A stretch of DNA of 64,000 nucleotides, from assembly GCF_000758545.1 (NCBI RefSeq), contig NZ_CP009279.1, positions 4,340,001 to 4,404,000 on the forward strand, read 5' to 3'. This DNA comes from Paenibacillus sp. FSL H7-0737. GTDB taxonomy: Bacteria > Bacillota > Bacilli > Paenibacillales > Paenibacillaceae. Position 1 is the stretch's first letter. Every line of letters starts with the position of its first letter. Below are positions 16,399-24,322 of the stretch, piece after piece. The translations under genes and the position numbers were made by a program. The notes beneath the pieces are model-generated. The model was not told where the DNA came from. It ran no database searches and was given only the letters and a program-made list of their open reading frames with translations.

Positions 16399-17580
16399 TC
16401 AGCTATTATCGATACTTTCCATTATGGTTCTATTACGCAACCCAGTATTACGCAAATAAGCCTCCACTTTCACTTTTACCTCAATCGTGGGAAAGGTCAC
16501 ATCGTTCCAATCCCGCTTTAACGTTCTCCATTGCTTAGGGTGATCACGATGCACCACTTCTCCAAATCCAAAAATGTCCGACTTTTGCTGTTGCATTAAT
16601 TTAATCGTGGCTACCGCTTCATCATGAACGGCTTGCATGTACAGGCGCTCAATTTGCAAAAACAATCTCGGGTTAGTTACATCAATTGGGACATCAACCT
16701 CACCAATATTTGCATCCGCACCAATCTTCACCTCAATAATTGGTTTACCGGATTTATCAAAGCTTGAATGAAATGATGATTTGGTTCGTATATTCTCGAT
16801 CCCGATTGTATGTGGCTGACCATTCCAATCCATGGTTAACAATGTCGAATTAACTCTGCCTAACACCCATAAGAATCCACGGCTTTCATTTCCGTCTAAC
16901 CACCTCATTAATTTTCCATCTTTAAAAGTAGCAATCCCATTAGCCATTAATTTATCTTCTTTATTTGTAGAATCGAGTTGAATGCCAGTAATCGTAGGTT
17001 CTTTACCAGATGAGACGATGGCTTGAATGACTTGGTATATTTTCTCATCAATATTTTCACCAAAGGCTTTCTCGGTTTCAGCTACCATTTTCTTAATTTT
17101 AATGGCCGGTGAATTATCGAGACTCGTTCGTTGTTTAATGATTTCTTCTCCCGTCGTTCCCCTCGCGATAACCATTGTAGCGGAAGGACGAAACTCACTA
17201 TCCCGCTCAATGCCGTCAAAAAGCTTCTTTATCCCTTGTGTTGTAGCTAAATCTTCACCTACCAAGAGAACTATCGCATGACCATAATGCAATTGCCTAG
17301 AAAGTTTTTGTGAGAGAACGCGAGTAGCATCAAATACATTATTTCCTTCTGCTGAATATGTGGTTGGAGGTAAAGGCATTGGGCTACCTCCTCCTTGTGA
17401 ACTTGAGACATTTATTGGATTCACGATCTGAACCGTAACCCTAATGTTCTTTTTTTCTCCTTTATCAATCGCCATCGCAACCACAAAACCGATATCCGTT
17501 AACTCTCGACTATCCCAGCAACCCGTAAGAAGAGCAATCATAACTATCGACAAACAAAGCCGTGCCATTCTACGTCCCAT
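16399..17580 (-). CDS. Germinant receptor C subunit, Ger(x)C lipoprotein, second operon
   Basis: The lipoprotein signal ends ALLTGC and is followed by WDSRELTDIGF, the Ger(x)C signature. Later family features are HYGHAIVLLVGEDLA, a SGGGSP-type loop rich in Ser/Gly/Pro near residue 60, and the C-terminal HRDHPKQWRTLKRDW block. It overlaps the end of the A gene by about 11 bases, which implies translational coupling. ATG at 17580 is preferred (GGGTG 6 bases upstream); a GTG at 17589 is also open. The protein is predicted to sit on the outer surface of the spore inner membrane as part of the second receptor. Confidence 0.93.
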   Translation of the reverse strand: MGRRMARLCLSIVMIALLTGCWDSRELTDIGFVVAMAIDKGEKKNIRVTVQIVNPINVSSSQGGGSPMPLPPTTYSAEGNNVFDATRVLSQKLSRQLHYGHAIVLLVGEDLATTQGIKKLFDGIERDSEFRPSATMVIARGTTGEEIIKQRTSLDNSPAIKIKKMVAETEKAFGENIDEKIYQVIQAIVSSGKEPTITGIQLDSTNKEDKLMANGIATFKDGKLMRWLDGNESRGFLWVLGRVNSTLLTMDWNGQPHTIGIENIRTKSSFHSSFDKSGKPIIEVKIGADANIGEVDVPIDVTNPRLFLQIERLYMQAVHDEAVATIKLMQQQKSDIFGFGEVVHRDHPKQWRTLKRDWNDVTFPTIEVKVKVEAYLRNTGLRNRTIMESIDNS

Positions 17581-19126
17581 CTTGATCACCCACTTGCTCT
17601 GTTGTAGGCTTCTTCATCAATTTGGGAACCAAATGTCTCATCCAAATCGGTAAAGGTGCATGAATCTGACTATTCTTTACATGCATCATTGGACTATAAG
17701 GAGCCATGTAAGGTACACCAAATGAACGTAAACTACACATATGTGCAATGATCATAATCAAGGTAAGAATCATTCCAAAGAAACCGAACGTTGCTGCACT
17801 GATCATGAGGAGAAAACGTAACAATCTCGCGGATACAGCAATCGAGAAAACAGGTGTCGCTAGACTAGAGATAGCTGTAAGTGAAACAACAATAACCATT
17901 GCCGTTGACACTAAACCTGCTTGTACAGCTGCCTGCCCAATGACAAGTGCTCCAACGATGGATACTGCTGATCCAATTGCTTTTGGCATACGAACACCCG
18001 CTTCACGCAGAATTTCAAAAATAACCTCCATTAATAGCGCCTCAACAAACGCGGTAAATGGCGTTGCTTCTAGCTGTGAAACAAGCGAAATCACTAACTG
18101 TGTTGGTATCATTTCTTGGTGAAAGGTTGTTGCTGCAATATAGAAAGAAGGTCCAATCATCGAAATGATAAACATTACGATGCGTAACAGCCGCAATGCA
18201 ACACTGATATCATACCGATGATAAGAATCCTCTGTAATTTGAAAGAATTGATTAAAAACGGCTGGGATGATTAGCATAAAGGGGGTTCCATCCACCATAA
18301 TTGCAATTTTTCCTTCTAAAAGATTAGCAGCGACGGTATCTGGGCGTTCTGTAGGTAGGACCGTTGGAAACGGAGTAAAACTCTGATCTTCTATCATTTT
18401 CTCAATATATCCTGATTCCAGAATGCTATCCAACTTGATCTTGCGGAGACGTCGCTTCGCCTCTTCAACAATGCTATCATCCGCGATCCCATTTATGTAC
18501 ATGATCCCTATCCTGGTATGTGTAACTTGACCTAATGTCATCGATTCCAGCCATAAATTAGGATTTCTTATGCGACGCCGAACCATCGAAATATTTGTCG
18601 TTAGGCTTTCAACAAACCCTTCACGAGATCCTCGAATAGAAGTATCTGTACCAGGCTCATCTATGGCGCGGACTTCACCGCCCGATGTAGCAATCGCTAG
18701 GGCTTCTTTCGATCCATCAATTAATAAAATAGTCTGCCCCCACAACAAAGCATCATAGAGTTCATCCCATTGAACAAGTGTCTTCAGACCACCGATTGGA
18801 ACAATTTTATCTGTGATTACTTGAACCAGATCATTTAATGTCCTTTGTTCATTACTCAGCATGACGTTCAGCAAGACTTCCATGACAAATTGATTAATGG
18901 TTGTATTGTTAACAATGCCATCCACATAAATAATTGCGGCTTGAAGCTCCTCCTCCGAGCCCCCTATCGTAAATTCACGAATAATTATATCTCCACTATT
19001 CCCTGTCTTTTGTCGAATCTGCTCTAAATTGACTCTTAATTCTGTTGAATCAATCGGAATTGAAGGGACGGTCCATTGTGGATTGCTTCCAGCACTTTTG
19101 CCACTTGCATTGCCATCCTTTGCCAT
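17570..19126 (-). CDS. Germinant receptor A subunit (GerA family), second operon
   Basis: About 518 residues from the ATG at 19126, which has AAAGGTGAAGGG directly upstream. The ATG at 19147 lacks a ribosome site. The soluble N-terminal region (about 1-300) contains IIIREFTIGG, the segment GFVESLTTNISMVRRRI, and PFPTVLPTERPDTVAANLLEGKI. The membrane part (about 310-480) has MPKAIGSAVSIVGALVIGQAA, almost the same as in the first operon's A subunit. These are the diagnostic GerA/SpoVAF blocks. The N-terminus is Ser/Gly/Asn-rich and likely disordered. It is first in an A-C-B operon and divergent from a small membrane protein gene. Confidence 0.95.
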   Translation of the reverse strand: MAKDGNASGKSAGSNPQWTVPSIPIDSTELRVNLEQIRQKTGNSGDIIIREFTIGGSEEELQAAIIYVDGIVNNTTINQFVMEVLLNVMLSNEQRTLNDLVQVITDKIVPIGGLKTLVQWDELYDALLWGQTILLIDGSKEALAIATSGGEVRAIDEPGTDTSIRGSREGFVESLTTNISMVRRRIRNPNLWLESMTLGQVTHTRIGIMYINGIADDSIVEEAKRRLRKIKLDSILESGYIEKMIEDQSFTPFPTVLPTERPDTVAANLLEGKIAIMVDGTPFMLIIPAVFNQFFQITEDSYHRYDISVALRLLRIVMFIISMIGPSFYIAATTFHQEMIPTQLVISLVSQLEATPFTAFVEALLMEVIFEILREAGVRMPKAIGSAVSIVGALVIGQAAVQAGLVSTAMVIVVSLTAISSLATPVFSIAVSARLLRFLLMISAATFGFFGMILTLIMIIAHMCSLRSFGVPYMAPYSPMMHVKNSQIHAPLPIWMRHLVPKLMKKPTTEQVGDQDGT

Positions 19127-19229
19127 GCCCTTCACCTTTCTCTCCATTATTTGCTGCTCTTTGCGTGATTATTCTACCCATTAACAGCAAATATTATTGG
19201 AAGATTAACAATGAAAGCAGGGAAGTGGT

Positions 19230-19508
19230 ATGAAAATATTCGTCGTAACTATACTCTTATTAATCTTAGTAATAGCACTGACCTTTCTGCTTGACTTCAT
19301 TTCACTCTTTAGCATACAAGAAACATTTCGTAATCTAATGGCTTCTTTTCGCGTCATGAGTACCTCAGAACTCATTATCTTTAATTTCTTGATTGTAGGC
19401 ACAATAACTTATTTAATGTGGCCACTGGTACAAAAATGGCTACCACAGCAATCTCCATCATCGCAAGGTCAACCATCCGAGCATGTCGACAAGACCCAGA
19501 CGAAATAG
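19230..19508 (+). CDS. Small two-helix membrane protein divergent from the second ger operon
   Basis: The 92-residue product has two hydrophobic helices (about residues 2-30 and 48-66) joined by a loop with FRNLMASFRVM, and a hydrophilic Gln/Ser/Pro tail. AGGGAAG precedes the ATG at 19230. It does not carry the PWPN segment of the D-type protein in the first ger operon, so membership of that family is not supported, although size, topology and location beside a ger operon that lacks a D gene make a germination role worth considering. It ends at a strong bidirectional terminator. Confidence 0.65.
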   Translation: MKIFVVTILLLILVIALTFLLDFISLFSIQETFRNLMASFRVMSTSELIIFNFLIVGTITYLMWPLVQKWLPQQSPSSQGQPSEHVDKTQTK

Positions 19509-19574
19509 TAATCATCTACATCGATTTCGATCTTCCAGCCATCTGTGAAATTAACTACCCTCCTTTATAAAAAT

Positions 19575-19602
19575 AAACCCCATGTCTGATGACATGGGGT
19601 TT
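19575..19602. terminator. Bidirectional terminator between convergent genes
   Basis: AAACCCCATGT/ACATGGGGTTT, an 11-bp perfect stem with a 6-base loop, with A/T-rich flanks on both sides. It separates the 19230-19508 gene from the CAP-domain gene. Confidence 0.85.
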
Positions 19603-19645
19603 AAAAATTAGCTTTTAATATGTGACGTTTAGATTGCTGATCACA

Positions 19646-20464
19646 CTAACCAATAAATTCTTGAACCCACTCGCTGTTATAGTAACCTATTCCAATTTCA
19701 GTAAAGGAACTATTCAGGATGTTGGCACGGTGACCAGGGCTATTCATCCATTGATTCATTACTTCTTCCGGGCTCGACTGGCCTTTCGCGATATTTTCCC
19801 CTGCTGTATTATAGGAGATCCCAAATGCCTTCATCATGTCGAACGGAGATCCGTAGGTTGGTGACTGATGGTCAAAATAATTGTTGTCGGACATATCCTG
19901 CGCTTTAGCCAAAGCCATTTTCGACAGCTCACTATTCAAACTAAGGGGTTTCAAGCCTGCGTTTGTTCTTTCTTTGTTTACCAGTTCCAATACTTTCTGC
20001 ACAGATGCCGATGCATTGGTGGAGGTTTGCGGATTAGCAGAATATTGTGGATTGGACGATTGTTGCGGATTAGCAGAATACTGTGGCTTAGCGGATGTTT
20101 GCGGATAAGTGGTTTGATCCCCTGTTGTACCACCTGTAGGTGGAGTAGTGCGGATAAACCCATCCAGCCATTTCGTTACATCGCCGGGTACTTGTTTAGC
20201 CTTAATCGTTGATTTCCCAGCATTCTCTGTGGAAATAGAAGACGCTTGAGTTAAGGTTGTTGTTGTAGCTGTTTTGCCAGCATGATGTCCAACCTTCGTT
20301 TGTTGAGTAGTCATTTGGTTGTTGGCCGATTGATTACCCGAACAAGCTGTAACGAGCAATAGCGCTACTATTACGATAAATGGTTTAATAACGACCCCTC
20401 CTGATTTGGCAAAGTTGTGACTTAATCGAATAAAGTTTTTGTAAAGCACGATTGAATTATTCAT
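19646..20464 (-). CDS. CAP-domain (SCP/PR1, YkwD-like) lipoprotein
   Basis: The C-terminal about 125 residues form a CAP domain: VLELVNKERTNAGLKPLSLN, LSKMALAKAQDM, the His-containing YFDHQSPTYG, YNTAGENIAKGQ, and HRANILNSSFTEIG. Bacterial CAP proteins of this type occur in spore coats and at the cell surface, and their activity is unclear. The N-terminal half has a lipobox (LLVTAC) and a low-complexity linker with repeated units such as PQYSANPQ. The ATG at 20464 has no ribosome site and gives a 25-residue pre-signal extension. A GGAGGGG lies 5 bases before an ATT codon at 20389, which would give a textbook signal IKPFIVIVALLLVTAC. The start is therefore unresolved. Confidence 0.88.
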   Translation of the reverse strand: MNNSIVLYKNFIRLSHNFAKSGGVVIKPFIVIVALLLVTACSGNQSANNQMTTQQTKVGHHAGKTATTTTLTQASSISTENAGKSTIKAKQVPGDVTKWLDGFIRTTPPTGGTTGDQTTYPQTSAKPQYSANPQQSSNPQYSANPQTSTNASASVQKVLELVNKERTNAGLKPLSLNSELSKMALAKAQDMSDNNYFDHQSPTYGSPFDMMKAFGISYNTAGENIAKGQSSPEEVMNQWMNSPGHRANILNSSFTEIGIGYYNSEWVQEFIG

Positions 20465-20485
20465 TTCAAATTCAAAAAATAAAAA

Positions 20486-20523
20486 GCAAAAAAATCCACA
20501 GCAACATTCGTTGCTGTGGATTC
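20486..20523 (-). terminator. Terminator of the ADP-ribosylglycohydrolase gene
   Basis: AATCCACAGCAAC/GTTGCTGTGGATT, a 13-bp stem with a four-base loop, is followed by seven T on the minus strand. Confidence 0.88.
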
Positions 20524-20535
20524 TTTGTAAACTTA

Positions 20536-21936
20536 TTATGTATCGAGATCCGTATTCTTGCTCACGTAGAGCTCACTAGGCTGAACTTGAAATCGTCCGG
20601 TTTGCAGCAGCTCTGGTAAACGCCCCATCCGTTCCGCTAAACAAGAAAGACTTTGCTCATGAAAATTAGAAAGCCCCGTATGAATCCGATCTTGAAAAGG
20701 TTTAAGCCACCTTGATTCCAAGCCATCAGGACCGAAATAAACCCCAAGCAGAGAGCCAGCCGTTGCTCCGAAGCTATCCGTATCGTTGCCTTGCATCACC
20801 TGCTTGCATATTCCATCACCAACATTGTCTGCAAATCGCAGGGTATTAATTAAGGTGCCTATTTCCTGATAAACATCACAGTGACAATAATTCGCATACT
20901 TACGGTTAATGCTCTGATACGCTTCCAGCCAGTCATCTGCATTCGCTACCATCTCAAGGCAATCTTTAGTAATCTCGTAGAATCGGCTTCTTTTAGGGAC
21001 GAATTGCAGAGCCGTATTGATTATTTCAATGGGATCGCGCTGCACGTGAGCAACAGCAATCGCAGCAGCAATGAACATTGTGGAGTAAATGCCGGTCCGG
21101 CGATGAGTAAAACTTGCATCCCGCCAAGCTAGCTCAGCAGCCAGAGCAGGTTGACCAGGACAGGCATATCCGTAAGCATCTGCACGAATCGCCGCACCGC
21201 ATAGTTCCGTACCCTGCACCATAAAATCAGGCCAAGCCTCTATTTCAGAATGATTGAATAGCTCCTTATCATGTTCCAAATAGCTAATCCCTGATCGCAT
21301 CAAAATAGCCCTTTCCGGCCCCCAAGTTGTACTTATCGGAAGGTGATTTAACCATAAATCCCTTAAATTTCTTTTCGTAAAACCATCACCGAATTGTTCT
21401 AGCACCATCATTCCCATTAATGTGTAATTGATATCATCATCAGGTGCTACATAACGAATTCGCCCCCGTGTCGTCTCAAACCAAGACCAATGACGACGAT
21501 CCAGTGCATGGAGAATTTCTTCAGAAATGTAATCATTCAGTGGCCATTCCCCTACAGAAGTTAAGGCTTGACGTAATTCCGACAAGTTGGGATTTACCTC
21601 TATCGGTTTGCCCAGCATTGAGCCACAGACTGAAGCGAGGAAACCTGCTTCTACACGCTTGGAGCTATCCTTCAGATTCAAAATCCCGACCTGACCTAGA
21701 GGTCGAGCCGGATCACATTCCCGCCATATCTCATCTAAATCGTTCGGCTCATTGTAAGGCCAGTTGTCCCTCATTGGAATGACAGCCAAGCTATGAGCGA
21801 ATTCTAGATAGGCATCATAGCTTGCTGGGAGCTTTTCCAACTTAGCTAAATAACCGGAGGTTTGATGCCCCTGCTCGAATTTATTACGCAGAACGCCTTC
21901 CAATTGAAGTTTAAGAAATGTGAGTGATGGTAGCAT
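20536..21936 (-). CDS. ADP-ribosylglycohydrolase family protein
   Basis: The 466-residue protein carries both metal-binding signatures of the ARH/DraG fold: PDDDINYT (Asp166-168) and GNDTDSFGATAGSLLG (Asp385, Asp387), plus the family opening GFLASVCGSMLGKPIE after residue 98. These proteins remove ADP-ribose from proteins, nucleic acids or small molecules, or hydrolyse related N-glycosides. The first about 95 residues are an extension not part of the catalytic fold and are mostly helical. AAGGAG precedes the ATG. It forms a single-gene unit with its own terminator. No ADP-ribosyltransferase is visible nearby, so the substrate is unknown. Confidence 0.88.
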   Translation of the reverse strand: MLPSLTFLKLQLEGVLRNKFEQGHQTSGYLAKLEKLPASYDAYLEFAHSLAVIPMRDNWPYNEPNDLDEIWRECDPARPLGQVGILNLKDSSKRVEAGFLASVCGSMLGKPIEVNPNLSELRQALTSVGEWPLNDYISEEILHALDRRHWSWFETTRGRIRYVAPDDDINYTLMGMMVLEQFGDGFTKRNLRDLWLNHLPISTTWGPERAILMRSGISYLEHDKELFNHSEIEAWPDFMVQGTELCGAAIRADAYGYACPGQPALAAELAWRDASFTHRRTGIYSTMFIAAAIAVAHVQRDPIEIINTALQFVPKRSRFYEITKDCLEMVANADDWLEAYQSINRKYANYCHCDVYQEIGTLINTLRFADNVGDGICKQVMQGNDTDSFGATAGSLLGVYFGPDGLESRWLKPFQDRIHTGLSNFHEQSLSCLAERMGRLPELLQTGRFQVQPSELYVSKNTDLDT

Positions 21937-22054
21937 ATTGCATCTCCTTTGTCCTCGTATCTATCCACAATACATCAATATCATAAGCTTTAGAAGTAAA
22001 AGATAACTAGATAAAAAAGTATTGGTCGAATATTGATTTTCCCTTAATAATCCT

Positions 22055-22636
22055 TCATCCCAACACTATCGAAACTGCACAATAAACTAACAACAGTCCC
22101 ATCAGTACATTAAATTGACTTCTATATTTAGATATCATTTTTTTGAAAAGAGAACCACACAAACACCAACAAAAAGTGCCCATATAACCGATGAAAGCAA
22201 GAATTAAAGAATAACTCAATAATCTAAAAGAGGAAGAAGGATAGGTAAGGATAAATGTTGATGTAACTGTGATCCCATATAATATCCCTTTCGGATTGAT
22301 AAATTGTAAAAGCATTCCCGCAATAAAGCTATTGTGTTTATCTCCAGCTGCATCACTTTCTGGTTGTTTACTTGTAATCATTTTAAATGCTAAATACAGC
22401 ATGTAGACTCCGCCTATTACAGCCATAATAGATTTAATTTGTGGAAGAAGATTATTCAAAAGTAGATTAAAGTAGGAACATAACAATATGATTATAAAAA
22501 ATCCTGTACCCACTCCTAAACAAAATTTCATTGATTTTTTCAGCCCAACTTGGTTTGCAAAACCCATTGCCATAATATTATTGGGTCCCGGAGTAAAACT
22601 TGCAACAAATGCATATAAAAACAAAGAAACAAACAC
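22055..22636 (-). CDS. LysE/RhtB family amino-acid exporter
   Basis: The 193-residue protein has six hydrophobic segments and begins FVSLFLYAFVASFTPGPNNIM, the LysE/RhtB signature in which TPGPNN ends the first helix. A later NPKGILYGI segment is also characteristic. The start is a GTG at 22636 preceded by AAGGGGAG. The family exports amino acids or related small molecules using the proton gradient. It is divergent from an XRE-cupin regulator, a pairing common for this family, and the shared intergenic region contains a repeated CGTTATAA element. Confidence 0.9.
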   Translation of the reverse strand: MFVSLFLYAFVASFTPGPNNIMAMGFANQVGLKKSMKFCLGVGTGFFIIILLCSYFNLLLNNLLPQIKSIMAVIGGVYMLYLAFKMITSKQPESDAAGDKHNSFIAGMLLQFINPKGILYGITVTSTFILTYPSSSFRLLSYSLILAFIGYMGTFCWCLCGSLFKKMISKYRSQFNVLMGLLLVYCAVSIVLG

Positions 22637-22684
22637 TAAATTATATCTCCCCTTCCAGCTTGTATGCTATAATGTATTCATCAG

Positions 22685-22734
22685 ACGTTATAACGTACAT
22701 TTGTGCGTTTTATTGTATATCACGATCGTTATAA
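22685..22734. promoter_or_regulatory. Operator-like palindrome and repeat between lysE and XRE-cupin genes
   Basis: ACGTTATAACGT at 22685-22696 is a perfect 12-base palindrome. CGTTATAA recurs at 22727-22734, 41 bases further (four helical turns). Its position between a regulator and its divergent exporter suits control of both. Confidence 0.5.
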
Positions 22735-22760
22735 AGTAAATGGAGACAGGAGTAATTACA

Positions 22761-23315
22761 GTGGAAGAAATAAATCTAATTATTGCGGAAAATATAAAAA
22801 AGATAAGAAAAAGTAAAGAGTTAAGCCTGGAAAAGGTTGCGGAATTAACAGGAGTCAGCAAAACAATGATTGGTCAAATCGAAAGAGGCGAATCGACACC
22901 AACCATTACAACCCTTTGGAAAATCGCCAATGGCTTAAAAATTTCATTTTCTGCGCTGATAGATTATCCAAAACCTGACACAAGAGTAATCTTAAGAAGT
23001 GACATTCAGCCACTGCTTGAAGATAACGGAAAATATCGAGTGTATCTATCTTTTCCATTTGAAGAAAGTAAACGGTTTGAAGGTTATACCGTGGAGATAG
23101 ACAAGGGTGGATACCTTGATGCCAATTCTCATATGGAAGGTACCGAAGAATTAATCACCGTGTTTGACGGAGAATTGTCTTTCCGTGTCAATAACAATGA
23201 ATACCTCTTGAAATCAGGTGATTCTATCACATTCCTCGCAGACAAACCCCATGTATATTATAATCCAGGACAAACAATAACCCGGTTAAGCATGATTTTA
23301 TACTACCCCTCTTAG
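22761..23315 (+). CDS. XRE-type regulator with C-terminal cupin sensor domain
   Basis: GTG at 22761 follows AGGAG at normal spacing. An ATG at 22740 overlaps that ribosome site and is less likely. Residues about 5-60 form the helix-turn-helix: IAENIKKIRKSKELSLEKVAELTG, then SKTMIGQIERGESTPTITTLWKIANGL. Residues about 100-184 form a cupin barrel with the ligand-shell pattern (ANSHMEGTEELITVFDGEL, GDSITFLADKPHVYYN). This architecture is used by regulators that sense small molecules, often amino acids or polyamines, and control exporters or catabolic genes. It faces the LysE exporter gene. Confidence 0.9.
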   Translation: MEEINLIIAENIKKIRKSKELSLEKVAELTGVSKTMIGQIERGESTPTITTLWKIANGLKISFSALIDYPKPDTRVILRSDIQPLLEDNGKYRVYLSFPFEESKRFEGYTVEIDKGGYLDANSHMEGTEELITVFDGELSFRVNNNEYLLKSGDSITFLADKPHVYYNPGQTITRLSMILYYPS

Positions 23316-23316
23316 C

Positions 23317-23347
23317 AAAAAAATCCCAAGGCACTTGAGCCTTGGGA
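23317..23347. terminator. Hairpin directly after the XRE-cupin gene
   Basis: TCCCAAGGC/GCCTTGGGA with a 6-base loop, preceded by seven A. The T run is on the minus strand, so it works best as a second terminator for the amidohydrolase operon, though the stem may also slow plus-strand transcripts. Confidence 0.6.
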
Positions 23348-23394
23348 CTACGTTCTCTATGATAGGGTTGCTAGATGAGTTAATATCCTTTTAC

Positions 23395-23437
23395 AAAAAA
23401 CAAGCCATCCTTTAGAAAGAACTAAAGGATGGCTTGT
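23395..23437 (-). terminator. Terminator of the amidohydrolase operon
   Basis: ACAAGCCATCCTTTAG/CTAAAGGATGGCTTGT, a 16-bp perfect stem with a T run on the minus strand, lies 10 bases after the amidohydrolase stop codon. Confidence 0.9.
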
Positions 23438-23446
23438 TCGTAATGC

Positions 23447-24322
23447 TTAGAGCGCCGCAATCCGCTGCTGGATGCGTGGAAATAAGGCGAAGGCATTCTC
23501 GTAAAATACTTTTTCGTGGTGCTGCTCAGGGACAAGTCGACGGACAAATTCCGCATACAGGTCAATAGGAGCAAGTGGCCAATCCGTGCCGAACAACATT
23601 TTCTCATAGTGGTCGGAATACACCAGCGCCCGGCGAAAATGATCCATGAACAGAGGTTCATTCATGAACCGTTCAAAATGAGGCCGATCACCGACTACAA
23701 GACCGGACAAATCGGCATAGACGTTTGGATTTTTGGCCACCACTTCGGCGGCATCCATCACCCACGGATCGCCAAGATGGCAAATCATAAAATTCACATC
23801 ACGTCGTTGAAACGCTAATTCGTCTACCGTAAGAGGATGTGCATACTTAAGCAATCCATTCATCGAGTACGTATCACCGGTATGAATGACGACAGGCGTG
23901 CCGTACTTGGCTGCCAACTCATAGATCGGTGAATAGATTTTGTCATAAACGTAATGATGATAGTAACCGGCGTAGAGCTTAATACCAGCCACCTCGGGCG
24001 CTTGCAGCCGTGCCTCAATTCGGTCGAGCTCCTCCTGAGCATCCTTGCCTCCGAGCATATTCGGATTGATCCCCACGCATTCCATTAAGAAAGGCGGCAC
24101 AGTGTCTTCCAAGTCAAGGCCCATCGGATTAGGGGAAGTAGAGTCAGGGAAAGCTCCCTTCGTCTGCTCCGATACCCCCATTCCAATGCCCAGAATAACG
24201 TCGTTCTTATCAAACTCCGCTTTGAGCCCGGCAGCAGTGTAATCAACTTTAGAGAGATCCAGTGCTGTTTGATGAAAGCTGTCGATGTCCGACAGATGAA
24301 TGTGAATATCAATGATCGGCAT
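23447..24322 (-). CDS. Amidohydrolase-2 family metal-dependent hydrolase
   Basis: The 291-residue TIM-barrel protein has the family's metal-site signatures in order: DIHIHLSD (HxH) at the start, VIHTGD, MICHLGDPWVMD and FGTDWPL near the C-terminus. Members hydrolyse or decarboxylate small carbonyl, lactone or aromatic compounds (the uracil/ACMSD/2-pyrone-4,6-dicarboxylate lactonase group). The substrate here is not predictable. AAGGAG precedes the ATG, and the start overlaps the end of the large GNAT/beta-sandwich gene by 14 bases, so the two are translated together and probably act in one pathway. Two hairpin terminators follow. Confidence 0.88.
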   Translation of the reverse strand: MPIIDIHIHLSDIDSFHQTALDLSKVDYTAAGLKAEFDKNDVILGIGMGVSEQTKGAFPDSTSPNPMGLDLEDTVPPFLMECVGINPNMLGGKDAQEELDRIEARLQAPEVAGIKLYAGYYHHYVYDKIYSPIYELAAKYGTPVVIHTGDTYSMNGLLKYAHPLTVDELAFQRRDVNFMICHLGDPWVMDAAEVVAKNPNVYADLSGLVVGDRPHFERFMNEPLFMDHFRRALVYSDHYEKMLFGTDWPLAPIDLYAEFVRRLVPEQHHEKVFYENAFALFPRIQQRIAAL

